DNA of 64,000 nucleotides from the NCBI RefSeq assembly GCF_030295975.1, contig NZ_AP027364.1:1426001-1490000 (forward strand), read 5' to 3'. A model generated the notes under the pieces. It did no database searches and was not told the DNA's origin. It saw only the letters and a list, made by a program, of their open reading frames with translations. This document shows, one piece after another, positions 18,364 through 27,829 of the stretch. The position numbers were made by a program, and so were the translations under genes. The DNA is from Thalassotalea atypica. GTDB lineage: Bacteria > Pseudomonadota > Gammaproteobacteria > Enterobacterales > Alteromonadaceae. Each line of letters opens with the position of its first letter. The stretch's first letter is position 1.

Positions 18364-19764
18364 ATGGATGTATCTACAGGTGTTATTAGCGCGGCTTATA
18401 TTATCGCAGCGTTATTATTTATATTTAGTTTAGCGGGCTTAAGTAAACAAGAAACCGCTGAAACTGGCAATATGTACGGTATTGTCGGTATGGCAATTGC
18501 ACTTGTTGCAACAATTGCAGATCCAAGGGTAGACAATGTACTTATAATCATCGTTGCGATGATTATAGGTAGCGCGATCGGACTTCGTTTGGCACAAAAA
18601 GTTGAAATGACCGAAATGCCAGAGCTGGTTGCAATATTGCACAGTTTTGTTGGCTTAGCCGCGGTGTTAGTCGGTTATAACAGCTTTTACGAAAGTCACA
18701 GTACTATGCCTGTCCTATCTGACGCAGCACAAGTGGCAATGAATATTCATCTGACCGAAATATTCTTAGGTGTCTTTATCGGTGCGGTTACTTTTACCGG
18801 ATCTATTGTCGCATTCGGTAAACTGCGCGGTATTATCAACTCGTCTGCGTTAATGCTACCTCATCGTCATAAAATGAATTTGGTTGCCGGTATTGTTAGT
18901 TTTGCCTTGATGATTTATTTCGTTCAGCAAGGTGGCAGTGACTCTGCTTTGGCGATCATGACGCTGATTGCCCTTATTTTTGGTTGGCATTTGGTCGCCT
19001 CAATAGGTGGCGCAGATATGCCAGTGGTTGTCTCTATGCTTAACTCTTATTCTGGTTGGGCAGCTGCGGCGGCAGGCTTTATGTTAAGCAATGACTTGTT
19101 GATTGTCACTGGTGCGCTTGTTGGCTCTTCTGGTGCTATTTTATCCTACATTATGTGTAAGGCGATGAACCGTTCGTTTATCAGTGTTATCGCGGGTGGT
19201 TTTGGTACTAATGTTCAAATAGACACGGACAAAGACTACGGGGAGCATGTTGAGGCGAGTGCGGAACAGGTTGCAGAGCAACTTTCAGGTGCAAAATCGG
19301 TTATCATCACACCGGGTTATGGTATGGCGGTAGCGCAAGCACAGTATCCCGTTTATGACTTGACTCAAAAATTAAAAGCAAAAGGTATCGAAGTACGTTT
19401 TGCTATTCATCCTGTAGCAGGGCGCTTACCAGGGCACATGAATGTTCTCTTGGCTGAAGCGAAAGTACCTTATGACATAGTGTTAGGTATGGATGAAATT
19501 AATGACGATTTTCCAGAAACCGATGTCGTATTGGTCATCGGCGCAAACGATACGGTAAATCCGGCTGCGACTGAGGATCCTAACAGTCCTATTGCTGGTA
19601 TGCCCGTACTGGAAGTGTGGAATGCCAAAAGTGTGATTGTGTTTAAGCGGTCAATGAATACCGGTTATGCCGGAGTGCAAAATCCATTGTTCTTCAAAGA
19701 CAACACCAAAATGTTGTTCGGTGATGCTAAAAAATCCGTCGATAATATTCTTCACGCGTTATAG
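18364..19764 (+). CDS. pntB: NAD(P) transhydrogenase beta subunit
   Basis: The 466-residue partner of PntA has about nine membrane helices in the first ~270 residues forming the proton channel, then the soluble NADP-binding domain ([50 protein letters not shown]). The family length is 462 in E. coli. It starts 11 bases after pntA and is followed by a strong hairpin, so pntAB is a two-gene operon. Confidence 0.96.
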   Translation: MDVSTGVISAAYIIAALLFIFSLAGLSKQETAETGNMYGIVGMAIALVATIADPRVDNVLIIIVAMIIGSAIGLRLAQKVEMTEMPELVAILHSFVGLAAVLVGYNSFYESHSTMPVLSDAAQVAMNIHLTEIFLGVFIGAVTFTGSIVAFGKLRGIINSSALMLPHRHKMNLVAGIVSFALMIYFVQQGGSDSALAIMTLIALIFGWHLVASIGGADMPVVVSMLNSYSGWAAAAAGFMLSNDLLIVTGALVGSSGAILSYIMCKAMNRSFISVIAGGFGTNVQIDTDKDYGEHVEASAEQVAEQLSGAKSVIITPGYGMAVAQAQYPVYDLTQKLKAKGIEVRFAIHPVAGRLPGHMNVLLAEAKVPYDIVLGMDEINDDFPETDVVLVIGANDTVNPAATEDPNSPIAGMPVLEVWNAKSVIVFKRSMNTGYAGVQNPLFFKDNTKMLFGDAKKSVDNILHAL

Positions 19765-19773
19765 CCGATATTA

Positions 19774-19811
19774 AAACTGAGCCTTAGATTAAACTAAGGC
19801 TCAGTTTCTTA
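19774..19811 (+). terminator. Terminator after pntAB
   Basis: AAACTGAGCCTTAG (19774-19787) and CTAAGGCTCAGTTT (19794-19807) form a perfect 14-bp stem with a 6-base loop. The T run after it (TTTCTT) is modest. Confidence 0.65.
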
Positions 19812-19917
19812 CTCCCTCTTCTGATTACTCTTTAATATCATTATCTCCCCTGTATTTATTACTTTGACAGGCTATACTGGCCGCTGCTTTTTTCTTTTTA
19901 TTCAATAGGGTGTATTT

Positions 19918-21321
19918 GTGATTTCAGAATACGTTGGCATCATCAACGGTTATTTGTGGGGCAGTATCTTAATTTACATGCTCACGGCTTGTGGTATCTG
20001 GTTTACTTGGCGGCTCAAACTGATTCAAATACGACATTTCACTCATATGTTTACGTTATTGAAGAACAGCCGTAAATCGTCTTCTCAGGGGATTTCCTCT
20101 TTTCAAGCGTTATGTACCACCCTTGCGGCTCGTGTTGGTACAGGAAATTTAATGGGGGTTGCTGTTGCCATAACGCTAGGAGGTGCAGGCGCTATTTTCT
20201 GGATGTGGCTTATCGCCTTTGTTGGCATGGCAACCGCGTACGCTGAAAGTGCATTAGGTCAGCTTTATAAAGAAAAAGATAGTAACAATAACTACCGCGG
20301 AGGACCCGCGTATTACATGCGCAAGGGATTAAATAGTCCAGCACTCGCCGTCACCTTTTCACTCTGTTTGTTTTTTGGTTACGGTTTTGTTTTTAGCGCG
20401 GTACAAGCAAACTCTATTACTGATGCTTTTCAGGGTTCATATGGTGTAGACCCTCTTGTGTCTGGCATTGTCATCACCGTGTTTGCTGGTTTAATTATTC
20501 TAGGCGGCCTGAAGAATATAGCTCGTTTTGCCGAGCTTGCGGTGCCATTTATGGGCGTAGCTTATTTGCTGGTTGCGCTATGTGTCATTGGCCTAAACAT
20601 TGATAAAATACCGGGGATCATTGTTAATATTTTCCAATCGGCTTTTGGGCTAGCTGAGGCCGGTGGCGGAGTAGTTGGCGCAGCGATAGTACAAGGCGTT
20701 AAACGTGGTTTGTATTCCAATGAGGCTGGTATGGGTAGTTCACCTAATGCCGCCGCAGCAGCCGATCCTCATCCTCCACATCCTGCTTCACAAGGTTATA
20801 TTCAAATGTTAGCGGTATTTTTTGATACAGTGATCATTTGCTCATGTACTGCATTTTTGATTTTATTAATGGATGGCACACAAGGCAGCTTTGAAGGCAT
20901 TCAACTGACCCAGCAAGCGTTAGTGCAGCAAGTTGGCAGTTGGGGGAGTGACTTTATAACCTTGGCTATCATGTTGTTTGGTTTTACCTCTATTGTGGCA
21001 AACTTTGCTTATGCCGATAATAACTTGAAGTACCTCAATATGGATAATTTACTTGGACGTTGGTTTCTAAGAATTGGCTTTTTGAGCATGCTGGTTTACG
21101 GTTCAGTAGCAACGTTGGGCGAAATGATTAATTTAGCCGATTTGGCGACCGGACTCATGACCGTTGTGAACGTGACGGCATTGTTCTTATTGTCAAAGGC
21201 TGTGATTACTATAACCAAAGACTATCAACAGCAACTCAAGGCAAAACAATTACCAACCTACCTTGTTGACGAACAAGAAGTAACGGCGCTAAAACTGACG
21301 CCGGGAATATGGAATAAGTAA
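19918..21321 (+). CDS. Alanine/glycine:cation symporter (AGCS family)
   Basis: Sodium-coupled amino-acid transporter of the inner membrane. The 467 residues contain about ten hydrophobic segments and the family blocks ALCTTLAARVGTGNLMGVAVAITLGGAGAIFW, GGPAYYMRKGL and RGLYSNEAGMGSSPNAAAAA. AGCS proteins usually carry alanine or glycine with Na+; the substrate of this one is not determined by sequence. The GTG start at 19918 yields the normal N-terminus before the first helix. It appears monocistronic. Confidence 0.92.
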   Translation: MISEYVGIINGYLWGSILIYMLTACGIWFTWRLKLIQIRHFTHMFTLLKNSRKSSSQGISSFQALCTTLAARVGTGNLMGVAVAITLGGAGAIFWMWLIAFVGMATAYAESALGQLYKEKDSNNNYRGGPAYYMRKGLNSPALAVTFSLCLFFGYGFVFSAVQANSITDAFQGSYGVDPLVSGIVITVFAGLIILGGLKNIARFAELAVPFMGVAYLLVALCVIGLNIDKIPGIIVNIFQSAFGLAEAGGGVVGAAIVQGVKRGLYSNEAGMGSSPNAAAAADPHPPHPASQGYIQMLAVFFDTVIICSCTAFLILLMDGTQGSFEGIQLTQQALVQQVGSWGSDFITLAIMLFGFTSIVANFAYADNNLKYLNMDNLLGRWFLRIGFLSMLVYGSVATLGEMINLADLATGLMTVVNVTALFLLSKAVITITKDYQQQLKAKQLPTYLVDEQEVTALKLTPGIWNK

Positions 21322-21402
21322 TAGTAATCATAACAATGCGAGTAGATGGAATTTATGATAATTTAGCTGATGGTGTTTAAATCGTAAATTCCTGTCAAAA
21401 GC

Positions 21403-21411
21403 TGGTATAAT
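21403..21411 (+). promoter_or_regulatory. Extended -10 promoter for the DEAD-box helicase gene
   Basis: TGGTATAAT gives a perfect -10 hexamer (21406-21411) with the TGn extension, 36 bases before the helicase ATG. No good -35 lies at 17 bases, which extended -10 promoters tolerate. The short leader implies a start near 21418. Confidence 0.65.
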
Positions 21412-21446
21412 CCGCGCCAATTTTATTTTAAACGCATGAGAGTCGT

Positions 21447-22784
21447 ATGAGTGTTAATGCAATTGGCTTGTCTGAAGAATTACTAAAGGCTGTTAAAGAA
21501 ATAGGTTATAAACAACTTACGCCTATCCAGCAAAAAGCCATTCCATTGATTAGAACTGGTGTTGATGTATTGGCATCTGCGCAAACAGGTACAGGTAAAA
21601 CTGCGGCTTTTAGTTTGCCTATTCTTGATTCTTTAGCAAAAGATACAACTAACGCTGGTGCGTTGAAGGCCTTAATTTTAACACCTACACGTGAACTTGC
21701 GATGCAGGTGGCACAGAATATTGAAGCATACTGCCAATACCTACCGATAAAGTCAGGTGTTGTTTATGGCGGCGGTGCAATGCCATCTCAAACCAAGATG
21801 TTAAAAGCGGGTGTTGATGTTTTAGTCGCAACACCAGGACGTTTACTGGAACATGTTGCGTTAAGAAACGTCTCTCTTGCTCAAGTTAAGTTTTTTGTCC
21901 TTGATGAAGCGGATCGTATGCTGGACATGGGCTTTTTATCAGACATTGAAAAAATTGTCCCTACCATAAAGAGTAAGCATCAAACCTTAATGTTCAGTGC
22001 GACTTTTTCTAACAAGGTCAAAACTCTCGCGAATCAAATACTCACCACGCCAAAGTCCATTGAAGTAGCAAAACAAAACTCTACCTCAGGAAAAATTAGG
22101 CAAGCTGTTTATTGGGTGTCAGAAGAACGAAAGCGAGAACTACTCTCTGAGCTGATTGGTGTAAATAACTGGCAGCAGGTATTAGTATTTGCTGGTACAA
22201 AAGAAAGTGCCAATATTCTAGCGAAAGAATTGAAGCTTGACGGCATTAAAGCGGCGCTATGTCATGGTGATAAATCGCAAGGTGCAAGAAATAAAGCGCT
22301 TGAAAAGTTCGCTTCAGGAGAGGTTCGTGTACTTGTTGCAACTGATGTCGCAGCTCGTGGTTTAGATATTCCTGATTTACCATATGTGGTTAATTTCCAC
22401 TTGCCTTTTTTGGCGGAAGATTACGTTCACCGCGTAGGAAGAACAGGACGAGCTGGCAAAACAGGCACAGCGATTTCCTTGGTGAGCCCTAAGGATGAGC
22501 GATTCTTAGAGAATATTGAATCTGTTGTTGGCCGTAAATTTGAGCGAATTGTACTACCTGGATATGAAGCCGAACGCCCCGTTCCTACTCACATAAGAGA
22601 ACAACAAAGCAGCCCAGAGAAAAAGAACCGATATCAAGCCACGCAGGATAAAAATCGAACCGTAGCAGATAAAAAGTCATCGGGTAGACACTCTGATCGA
22701 AATAAACCAGCCAGTGCTGGAAAATTTGCTAAGAAAGCGGTCGGTAAAGTTAAAAAAGTAAAAGTGAAAAATAAACGACGCTAA
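21447..22784 (+). CDS. DEAD-box RNA helicase, RhlE-like
   Basis: ATP-dependent RNA helicase, 445 residues. Q motif (YKQLTPIQQKAIP), motif I AQTGTGKT (45-52), Ia PTRELAMQ, II DEAD (153-156), III SAT, V VATDVAARGLDIP and VI HRVGRTGRAG are all intact. The C-terminal ~70 residues are basic and low in complexity (KKSSGRHSDRNKP...KVKKVKVKNKRR), as in RhlE-type helicases that bind RNA non-specifically. The stop abuts the next ATG without a spacer. The exact paralogue (RhlE, SrmB or another) cannot be fixed without a tree. Confidence 0.92.
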   Translation: MSVNAIGLSEELLKAVKEIGYKQLTPIQQKAIPLIRTGVDVLASAQTGTGKTAAFSLPILDSLAKDTTNAGALKALILTPTRELAMQVAQNIEAYCQYLPIKSGVVYGGGAMPSQTKMLKAGVDVLVATPGRLLEHVALRNVSLAQVKFFVLDEADRMLDMGFLSDIEKIVPTIKSKHQTLMFSATFSNKVKTLANQILTTPKSIEVAKQNSTSGKIRQAVYWVSEERKRELLSELIGVNNWQQVLVFAGTKESANILAKELKLDGIKAALCHGDKSQGARNKALEKFASGEVRVLVATDVAARGLDIPDLPYVVNFHLPFLAEDYVHRVGRTGRAGKTGTAISLVSPKDERFLENIESVVGRKFERIVLPGYEAERPVPTHIREQQSSPEKKNRYQATQDKNRTVADKKSSGRHSDRNKPASAGKFAKKAVGKVKKVKVKNKRR

Positions 22785-23435
22785 ATGATTTTTGGACAAC
22801 AACCCGAGCATGAAATTGAAGTTCCCTATGAACATCGACACTGTTGTTGGTTTTGTGGTGAGCTAAGTCATCTCAGTGTTACAATCCCTCATCGCGGACA
22901 TCTTGTCATGGATTGTCCGCACCCTCGACTTATTGTACCTAGCTGCAAAGAGTGCCAATTATTGGCCTATAAGGCGAAAGTCGACTGTATTTGGCAAGTG
23001 CTGAACTTTGTTAAGGAACAATTGATCCATCGTTACCGTAAAGATTTGGCTATCGGCTTGAACTGGACGCCACAGGAATTGGCTGAAAGTGAGTTTGAAG
23101 GCGGTAATTTTTCTGGTTTTCAGCAAAGTGCTTGGTTCATGTTTGAAGTTGCTAAGGAGCGGGTCAACTATATGTCGTGGCAATTAGTGTTGCACGGCAC
23201 TGAAATAGAGCGAATTGAACACAAAGAACCGTTCCTTTTTGATGGCATGCAGTTCCCTTCAATCGATGAAGCCGTTAAGCACTATTGTTTAACGTTTGAT
23301 ATTAAGCCTGAATATTTACGGCAAGCATTGTCTCAGGTAGGTAAAGAGCGTTTTGCCTATGCGGTCAGGTATTGCCGCGTACTAGCGGGAGCAACACCAC
23401 AAGAAGTTAAAGCGGCATTGGCAATAATTGACTAG
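22785..23435 (+). CDS. Uncharacterised zinc-ribbon/HNH-like protein coupled to the helicase
   Basis: I do not recognise a named family. The 216-residue protein has a CWFC pair (C21, C24) and a second pair, CKEC (C54, C57), separated by His-rich sequence (TIPHRGH, CPHPRL), a treble-clef arrangement like the zinc frame of HNH endonucleases. The catalytic His of HNH enzymes is not clearly in place. The C-terminal half is helical and ends with a regular charged region. ATG 22785 directly follows the helicase stop (TAAATG), so the two are almost surely co-translated. A nucleic-acid-binding partner of the helicase is an inference from this context. Confidence 0.75.
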   Translation: MIFGQQPEHEIEVPYEHRHCCWFCGELSHLSVTIPHRGHLVMDCPHPRLIVPSCKECQLLAYKAKVDCIWQVLNFVKEQLIHRYRKDLAIGLNWTPQELAESEFEGGNFSGFQQSAWFMFEVAKERVNYMSWQLVLHGTEIERIEHKEPFLFDGMQFPSIDEAVKHYCLTFDIKPEYLRQALSQVGKERFAYAVRYCRVLAGATPQEVKAALAIID

Positions 23436-23470
23436 TCTAAATCTCGCTACTGATGTAGCTACGCCTCACT

Positions 23471-24361
23471 CTATATTACACTCAACTTGTGGGTCATGTT
23501 CATTTTACGGCGATACAAGGCTTGATCTGCTCGTTCAAAAAATGAAATGGCGGTATCTGCTCGGTTTAGAAAAGTGGCGCCTAGGCTACAAGTAACTTGA
23601 TATTTCATTAATAAAGGGTCATTGGTGATCGCCTGATGAATACGCTGGTTGATTATGTCTAGTGATTCGCGGCTAGCATCTTCAACGAGTAAGACGAATT
23701 CATCGCCACCAAAACGAAATATACTGTCTGATTCTCGTACGCTAGATTTCAATGCGTTTGCAAAGTGAATTAGTACGTTGTCACCTATATGGTGACCAAA
23801 ACTGTCGTTGATGGCTTTAAATTTATTAAGATCACAGACAACTAATCCCACGTCAGTTTTTTGTCGATTTGAATGTGTAATTGCTCGGTGTAATTGTTTG
23901 TCAAAATATCGACGATTTCCTAAACCAGTCAATCCATCTTGCATCGCAAGCATAAGTGCGTTGTTATACGCTATTGCATTTTTTATTGGGTATAATAAAT
24001 ACTGATGCAGCTCTTTAAGGATTTTATAATTCGTTGAGCTCATCGATGAATTGATTGCGTAAGTTAATGTACCTAGATAATTGTTCTCGATAACTAATTC
24101 AAATTGACGTTCATACTTTCCTTTTCTGCTACCGCGTACGGTAACGTCTGGGCAGTCACTAGAAAAGGTCAGTCCTGAAAAGTCGATATATTTCGCAGCT
24201 TCCATGGCAAATTTATTTAACAGTTGTTTAAGATCCAACGTAGTTTGTAGTTGCTCCAACAATTGCAAACCGCGCTTATTCTTGTCGAAACTTACTGTTT
24301 CAAACGTGCTAAATGCATTAAATTCCGAAAAACGACCCTCTAATATATTCAAGCTTTGCAT
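23471..24361 (-). CDS. Diguanylate cyclase (GGDEF) with divergent N-terminal sensor region
   Basis: Makes cyclic di-GMP from two GTP. The C-terminal domain (about 135-296) has the intact active-site motif GGDEF (218-222) and the inhibitory I-site RESD (209-212) five residues upstream, so product inhibition is expected. The N-terminal ~130 residues carry no transmembrane helix and look like a degenerate GAF-type sensor (LLEQLQTTLDLKQLLNKFAMEAAKYIDFSGLTF). Its signal is unknown. It stands alone, convergent with the zinc-ribbon gene. Confidence 0.92.
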   Translation of the reverse strand: MQSLNILEGRFSEFNAFSTFETVSFDKNKRGLQLLEQLQTTLDLKQLLNKFAMEAAKYIDFSGLTFSSDCPDVTVRGSRKGKYERQFELVIENNYLGTLTYAINSSMSSTNYKILKELHQYLLYPIKNAIAYNNALMLAMQDGLTGLGNRRYFDKQLHRAITHSNRQKTDVGLVVCDLNKFKAINDSFGHHIGDNVLIHFANALKSSVRESDSIFRFGGDEFVLLVEDASRESLDIINQRIHQAITNDPLLMKYQVTCSLGATFLNRADTAISFFERADQALYRRKMNMTHKLSVI

Positions 24362-24553
24362 CGTCTTTTATTGCTCCGATTTTTGTCACTGCTCTGATAC
24401 AAGCAATATACATACCAGTCAATGCGTTGGAGCCTATTATAATTACATATGAGTTAAGTCATTTTAATGTGTTGATTGTTAAGCGTTAACTTCTGTATTC
24501 TGTAGGTTCAGAATGTTTCTTTGTGTAAATTTTATTCGTACGTTGAGGTGAAG

Positions 24554-26521
24554 GTGACAGGACATTTCGAAATTTTAGCCATATTGACCTGTGCGGTGTT
24601 AATCGTATGGTTATTTAGGAAACTCAACCTTCCTGCAATTTTAGCTTACCTGATAGCAGGTATGTTAGTTGGGGAGCATGGACTTGCTTGGGCGCAAGAT
24701 CAGGTCGATTATGATCATTTTGCAGAGCTAGGCATTGTGTTCTTACTGTTTACGCTTGGACTCGAATTTTCACTACCTAAATTAATGGCGATGCGTCACC
24801 TAGTGCTAACCGTTGGCGCTTTGCAAGTAGGCCTGTCTACTGCACTCTTTACCCTAGTAGCACTAGTATTTGGTCAAAGCTTTGGTGCAGCTTTCGCCAT
24901 AGGTGGTATTTTGGCGTTATCTTCAACCGCTATCGTTATTCGACAACTGAGTGAATCAGGGGCGATGAAACGAAAATCTGGTCAAATTTCTGTCGCCGTA
25001 TTACTTTTCCAAGATGTCGCTGTCGTGCCATTGCTAATTATTATCCCTATTTTGGCACCTGGCAGCGAAGGCTCATTTATTGTTTCGTTGCTATGGGCGT
25101 TAGTTAAAGGCGTATTCGTTGTCGGTATATTGCTTATGGCTGGGAAATGGGTTCTTCCAAGACTCTTTAATATGGTTGCCCAAGTTCGCACCGATGAGCT
25201 TTTTGTCTTAACGACTCTTTTGGTGACATTGGTTGCATCAGCGTTGACACAATGGTTTGGCTTATCTATGGCTCTAGGGGCATTTCTTGCCGGCATGATG
25301 CTTGGAGAAAGCGAATACAAGCATCAACTTGAAGCTGATATCCGGCCTTATCGTGATATATTGTTAGGTCTATTCTTTATTACCGTAGGTATGAAGCTAA
25401 ATTTAGCCTTGTTGATGTCATCACCATTTTTGATCGTAGGCATGGTGGTGAGCTTTATGGTGGCGAAAGTGCTTATCGTTAAATTATTAGCAGTAAAAGC
25501 AGGGGAGTCCGCTAAAGATGGTTGGGCAAGCGGTATTATGCTATCGCAAATGGGCGAGTTTGGTTTTGTGCTAATTGCACTCGCAGTGCAAGTTAAAGTA
25601 ATCGACTTTAATGTCGCTTCAACCATACTTGGGGCAGGTATTATCAGTATGGCGATCACCCCTTATTTGATAAACAACGCAAGAAAGTGGTCAAAGTTCT
25701 TGAGTCACGAACAACAACAAGATCATAGTGAGCTTGAAACATTGCCGGAATCAAAGACTTTGTCTGATCACGTCATTATTTGTGGATTTGGTCGCATCGG
25801 TCAGACAGTTAGCCGCTTCTTAAAGCAAGAGTCAATCGAGTTCGTTGCGATAGATATTGATCCTCTTAGAACCCAGAAAGCGAGAGAGGCTGGTGAAAAT
25901 GTGCTCTTCGGTTCATCTCGTCAAGCAGAATTATTGCATGCAGCAAATCTGAGTAAAGCGAAATTGGTGGTTATCGCGTTTGGTGAGGACAAACAATCAG
26001 CTGAGGTTATTCAAAAAGTCAGAACCTTATCACCAGAAGTTCCAATCTTGGTACGAACTCGCAATGATGATCAATTAGACATGCTACAAGATGCAGGCGC
26101 TAATCAGGTAGTACCCGAAAGTTTAGAAGGCGCCCTAATGTTGGTTTCTCAAGTGTTATCGTTAAGCGGGGTGCCGTTTTCTAGAATTGTTCGACGAGTG
26201 CAGACCGAGCGTAAAAATCACTACAATCATTTACATGGATTTTTCCAAGGTGAAGATACTGACATGGGACCCGATGCGATTGACCGCATCGAGTTTGCCC
26301 ACGCGATATTATTAACGGATGAAGCATTTGCCATAGGACGCTCAATTCGTTCATTGGATTTGGCAAGTCGACGGGTTCATATTATTTCATTAAAGCGTAA
26401 CGGTGATGAAATTGAAGAGCCAGATGAGAACACTATATTATGTGATCAGGATACCTTAGTTCTTCGCGGGAAGCCCAGAAGAGTTGAGCGAGCGGAGCGT
26501 TTTATACAGGAAGGGACATAG
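24554..26521 (+). CDS. Kef-type monovalent cation:proton antiporter (CPA2) with TrkA-N/C domains
   Basis: The membrane antiporter domain covers about residues 1-380 (LPAILAYLIAGMLVGEHGL, LFLLFTLGLEFSLPKL, LLFQDVAVVPLL). A cytosolic NAD-binding RCK domain (VIICGFGRIGQTVSRFL) and a C-terminal TrkA-C domain follow. The GTG at 24554 has GAGG five bases upstream and gives 655 residues starting MTGHFEILAIL. An in-frame TTG at 24521 would add 11 residues without a ribosome site. KefB/KefC are glutathione-gated potassium efflux systems, but no kefF/kefG partner is present, so gating by glutathione is uncertain. Confidence 0.9.
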   Translation: MTGHFEILAILTCAVLIVWLFRKLNLPAILAYLIAGMLVGEHGLAWAQDQVDYDHFAELGIVFLLFTLGLEFSLPKLMAMRHLVLTVGALQVGLSTALFTLVALVFGQSFGAAFAIGGILALSSTAIVIRQLSESGAMKRKSGQISVAVLLFQDVAVVPLLIIIPILAPGSEGSFIVSLLWALVKGVFVVGILLMAGKWVLPRLFNMVAQVRTDELFVLTTLLVTLVASALTQWFGLSMALGAFLAGMMLGESEYKHQLEADIRPYRDILLGLFFITVGMKLNLALLMSSPFLIVGMVVSFMVAKVLIVKLLAVKAGESAKDGWASGIMLSQMGEFGFVLIALAVQVKVIDFNVASTILGAGIISMAITPYLINNARKWSKFLSHEQQQDHSELETLPESKTLSDHVIICGFGRIGQTVSRFLKQESIEFVAIDIDPLRTQKAREAGENVLFGSSRQAELLHAANLSKAKLVVIAFGEDKQSAEVIQKVRTLSPEVPILVRTRNDDQLDMLQDAGANQVVPESLEGALMLVSQVLSLSGVPFSRIVRRVQTERKNHYNHLHGFFQGEDTDMGPDAIDRIEFAHAILLTDEAFAIGRSIRSLDLASRRVHIISLKRNGDEIEEPDENTILCDQDTLVLRGKPRRVERAERFIQEGT

Positions 26522-26641
26522 TTGCTGAATTGACGTCGTGCATAGCTTTTAACAGCTGCTCAGTTCTTTAGATTTGTACTTGCTATAGTGACTTTCTTAA
26601 TGCAATCTAGCGTTCTTTAGGTATCACGGCAGTAATCAGAA

Positions 26642-26836
26642 ATGAGTGGCAACTTACGAAAAAACATTCATGTTGGCTTAAAGGTCAATATAGTCTTAAA
26701 ACAAGATCAGCGCAGTGGCAAGTTAACACAGGGTATTGTCGAGAAGCTATTAACCAATAGTCCTAATCATCCTCATGGTATCAAGGTAAGACTTGAAAGT
26801 GGTGATGTAGGGCGTGTTAAAGAAATTTTGTCGTAG
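26642..26836 (+). CDS. YwbE family protein
   Basis: The 64-residue protein shows the YwbE (DUF2196) pattern: a basic GxxVxIVLKQDQRSGKLTxGIV block and a C-terminal HPHGIKVRLESGDVGRVKEIL. The fold is probably a small KOW/SH3-like beta barrel; the function is unknown. It stands 20 bases upstream of the NUDIX gene, on the same strand. Confidence 0.82.
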   Translation: MSGNLRKNIHVGLKVNIVLKQDQRSGKLTQGIVEKLLTNSPNHPHGIKVRLESGDVGRVKEILS

Positions 26837-26856
26837 CTGGTTATCGCACCTTATCT

Positions 26857-27378
26857 ATGCGTTTATTAAAATCTACCGTTCATTCGGACATAAAAGACCT
26901 TGCTGCGCCTTGTTTTAACAGAAAAGCTACACGAGCGATCGTACTCAATGGCGATAACATTCTCTTGCTATATACCAAGCGCTATCACGATTATAGTTTG
27001 CCAGGTGGCGGTATTGACGATGGTGAGGATAATGTTTCAGCTCTGATCCGAGAGTTAAAAGAAGAAACTGGTGCTCAAAATGTGAGAAACATCAGAGAGT
27101 TTGGTTTATACGAGGAGTATCGACCATGGTACAAAAGTGATGCAGAGTTCGTTCATATGGAATCATTTTGTTATGTATGCGACATAGATGATGAGTTACT
27201 TGAGCCTGAACTTGAAGCCCATGAACTACAAAACGGCATGGCACCTCATTGGATTAATATACACCAAGCTATTAAGCACAATGAACATACGATTGAAAAC
27301 AGTGACAAGAAAGGAATGTCTATTGAGCGAGAGACCTACTTGTTAAAGCTCATTGCAGAAGAGTTTAAACTGTATTAA
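26857..27378 (+). CDS. NUDIX hydrolase
   Basis: A complete Nudix box, GGIDDGEDNVSALIRELKEE followed by TGA, fits GX5EX7REUXEEXGU around residues 50-72, so metal-dependent pyrophosphatase activity on a nucleoside-diphosphate-linked substrate is expected. The length is 173 residues. The substrate cannot be derived. The protein begins with ~25 residues before the domain (MRLLKSTVHSDIKDLAAPCFNRKAT) that resemble NUDIX proteins in related marine bacteria only loosely. Confidence 0.88.
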   Translation: MRLLKSTVHSDIKDLAAPCFNRKATRAIVLNGDNILLLYTKRYHDYSLPGGGIDDGEDNVSALIRELKEETGAQNVRNIREFGLYEEYRPWYKSDAEFVHMESFCYVCDIDDELLEPELEAHELQNGMAPHWINIHQAIKHNEHTIENSDKKGMSIERETYLLKLIAEEFKLY

Positions 27379-27640
27379 AGCGAAGCAATATATCTCAACT
27401 ACATTAAACAGGCGTGTACTCTCATGAAATACTGAAATAGGTGCGTGGTCTATGTTAGTTTGAATCACTGAATATACCTTCGAAATAGTAATAATCGGTC
27501 TGTCAATCTTATCAAATGAGCTTTACCAAATACTGCCTTTACTTTTATCAAGAATTCAACTGCCGATTGACCATGTAATGATAGGGAAAGACTCAAGAGA
27601 ATTATTCATTAATTTTTAGCCTAGCGATTAGTACATTATT
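27379..27640. other. Gene-free stretch upstream of the csrB regulatory region
   Basis: About 260 AT-rich bases after the NUDIX stop hold no ORF with a ribosome site, no clear terminator and no repeat that I can see. They may be spacer or decayed sequence. Confidence 0.5.
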
Positions 27641-27642
27641 GG

Positions 27643-27660
27643 TGTGAGACATATCTCACA
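27643..27660 (+). promoter_or_regulatory. GacA/UvrY box upstream of csrB
   Basis: TGTGAGACATATCTCACA is an 18-base inverted repeat closely matching the UvrY/GacA site known upstream of csrB in E. coli (TGTGAGAGATCTCTTACA). A further half-like TTGTGAGATA follows at 27664. Its centre lies ~180 bases before the predicted RNA start, comparable to the distal site in E. coli. It implies control by a BarA/UvrY (GacS/GacA) two-component system, which is not in this window. Confidence 0.8.
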
Positions 27661-27817
27661 AAGTTGTGAGATATTTATTAACTTGCATCAGTTATAGAGA
27701 AATTGCATACTCATAAGTTGTTGAATTTAAAGGTTAATGGTTGAATTTATTTTTTATTGTATCAGTGCTGCAACAGTTTTTTTTGGTTTGAGTACGTTTT
27801 GTTAACGAAAATTAACG

Positions 27818-27823
27818 TAATAT
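27818..27823 (+). promoter_or_regulatory. Candidate -10 of the csrB promoter
   Basis: TAATAT lies about 7 bases before the point where the GGA-motif RNA is predicted to begin. No strong -35 hexamer is present at the usual distance, consistent with a promoter that needs an activator. Confidence 0.45.
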
Positions 27824-27829
27824 TACAAC

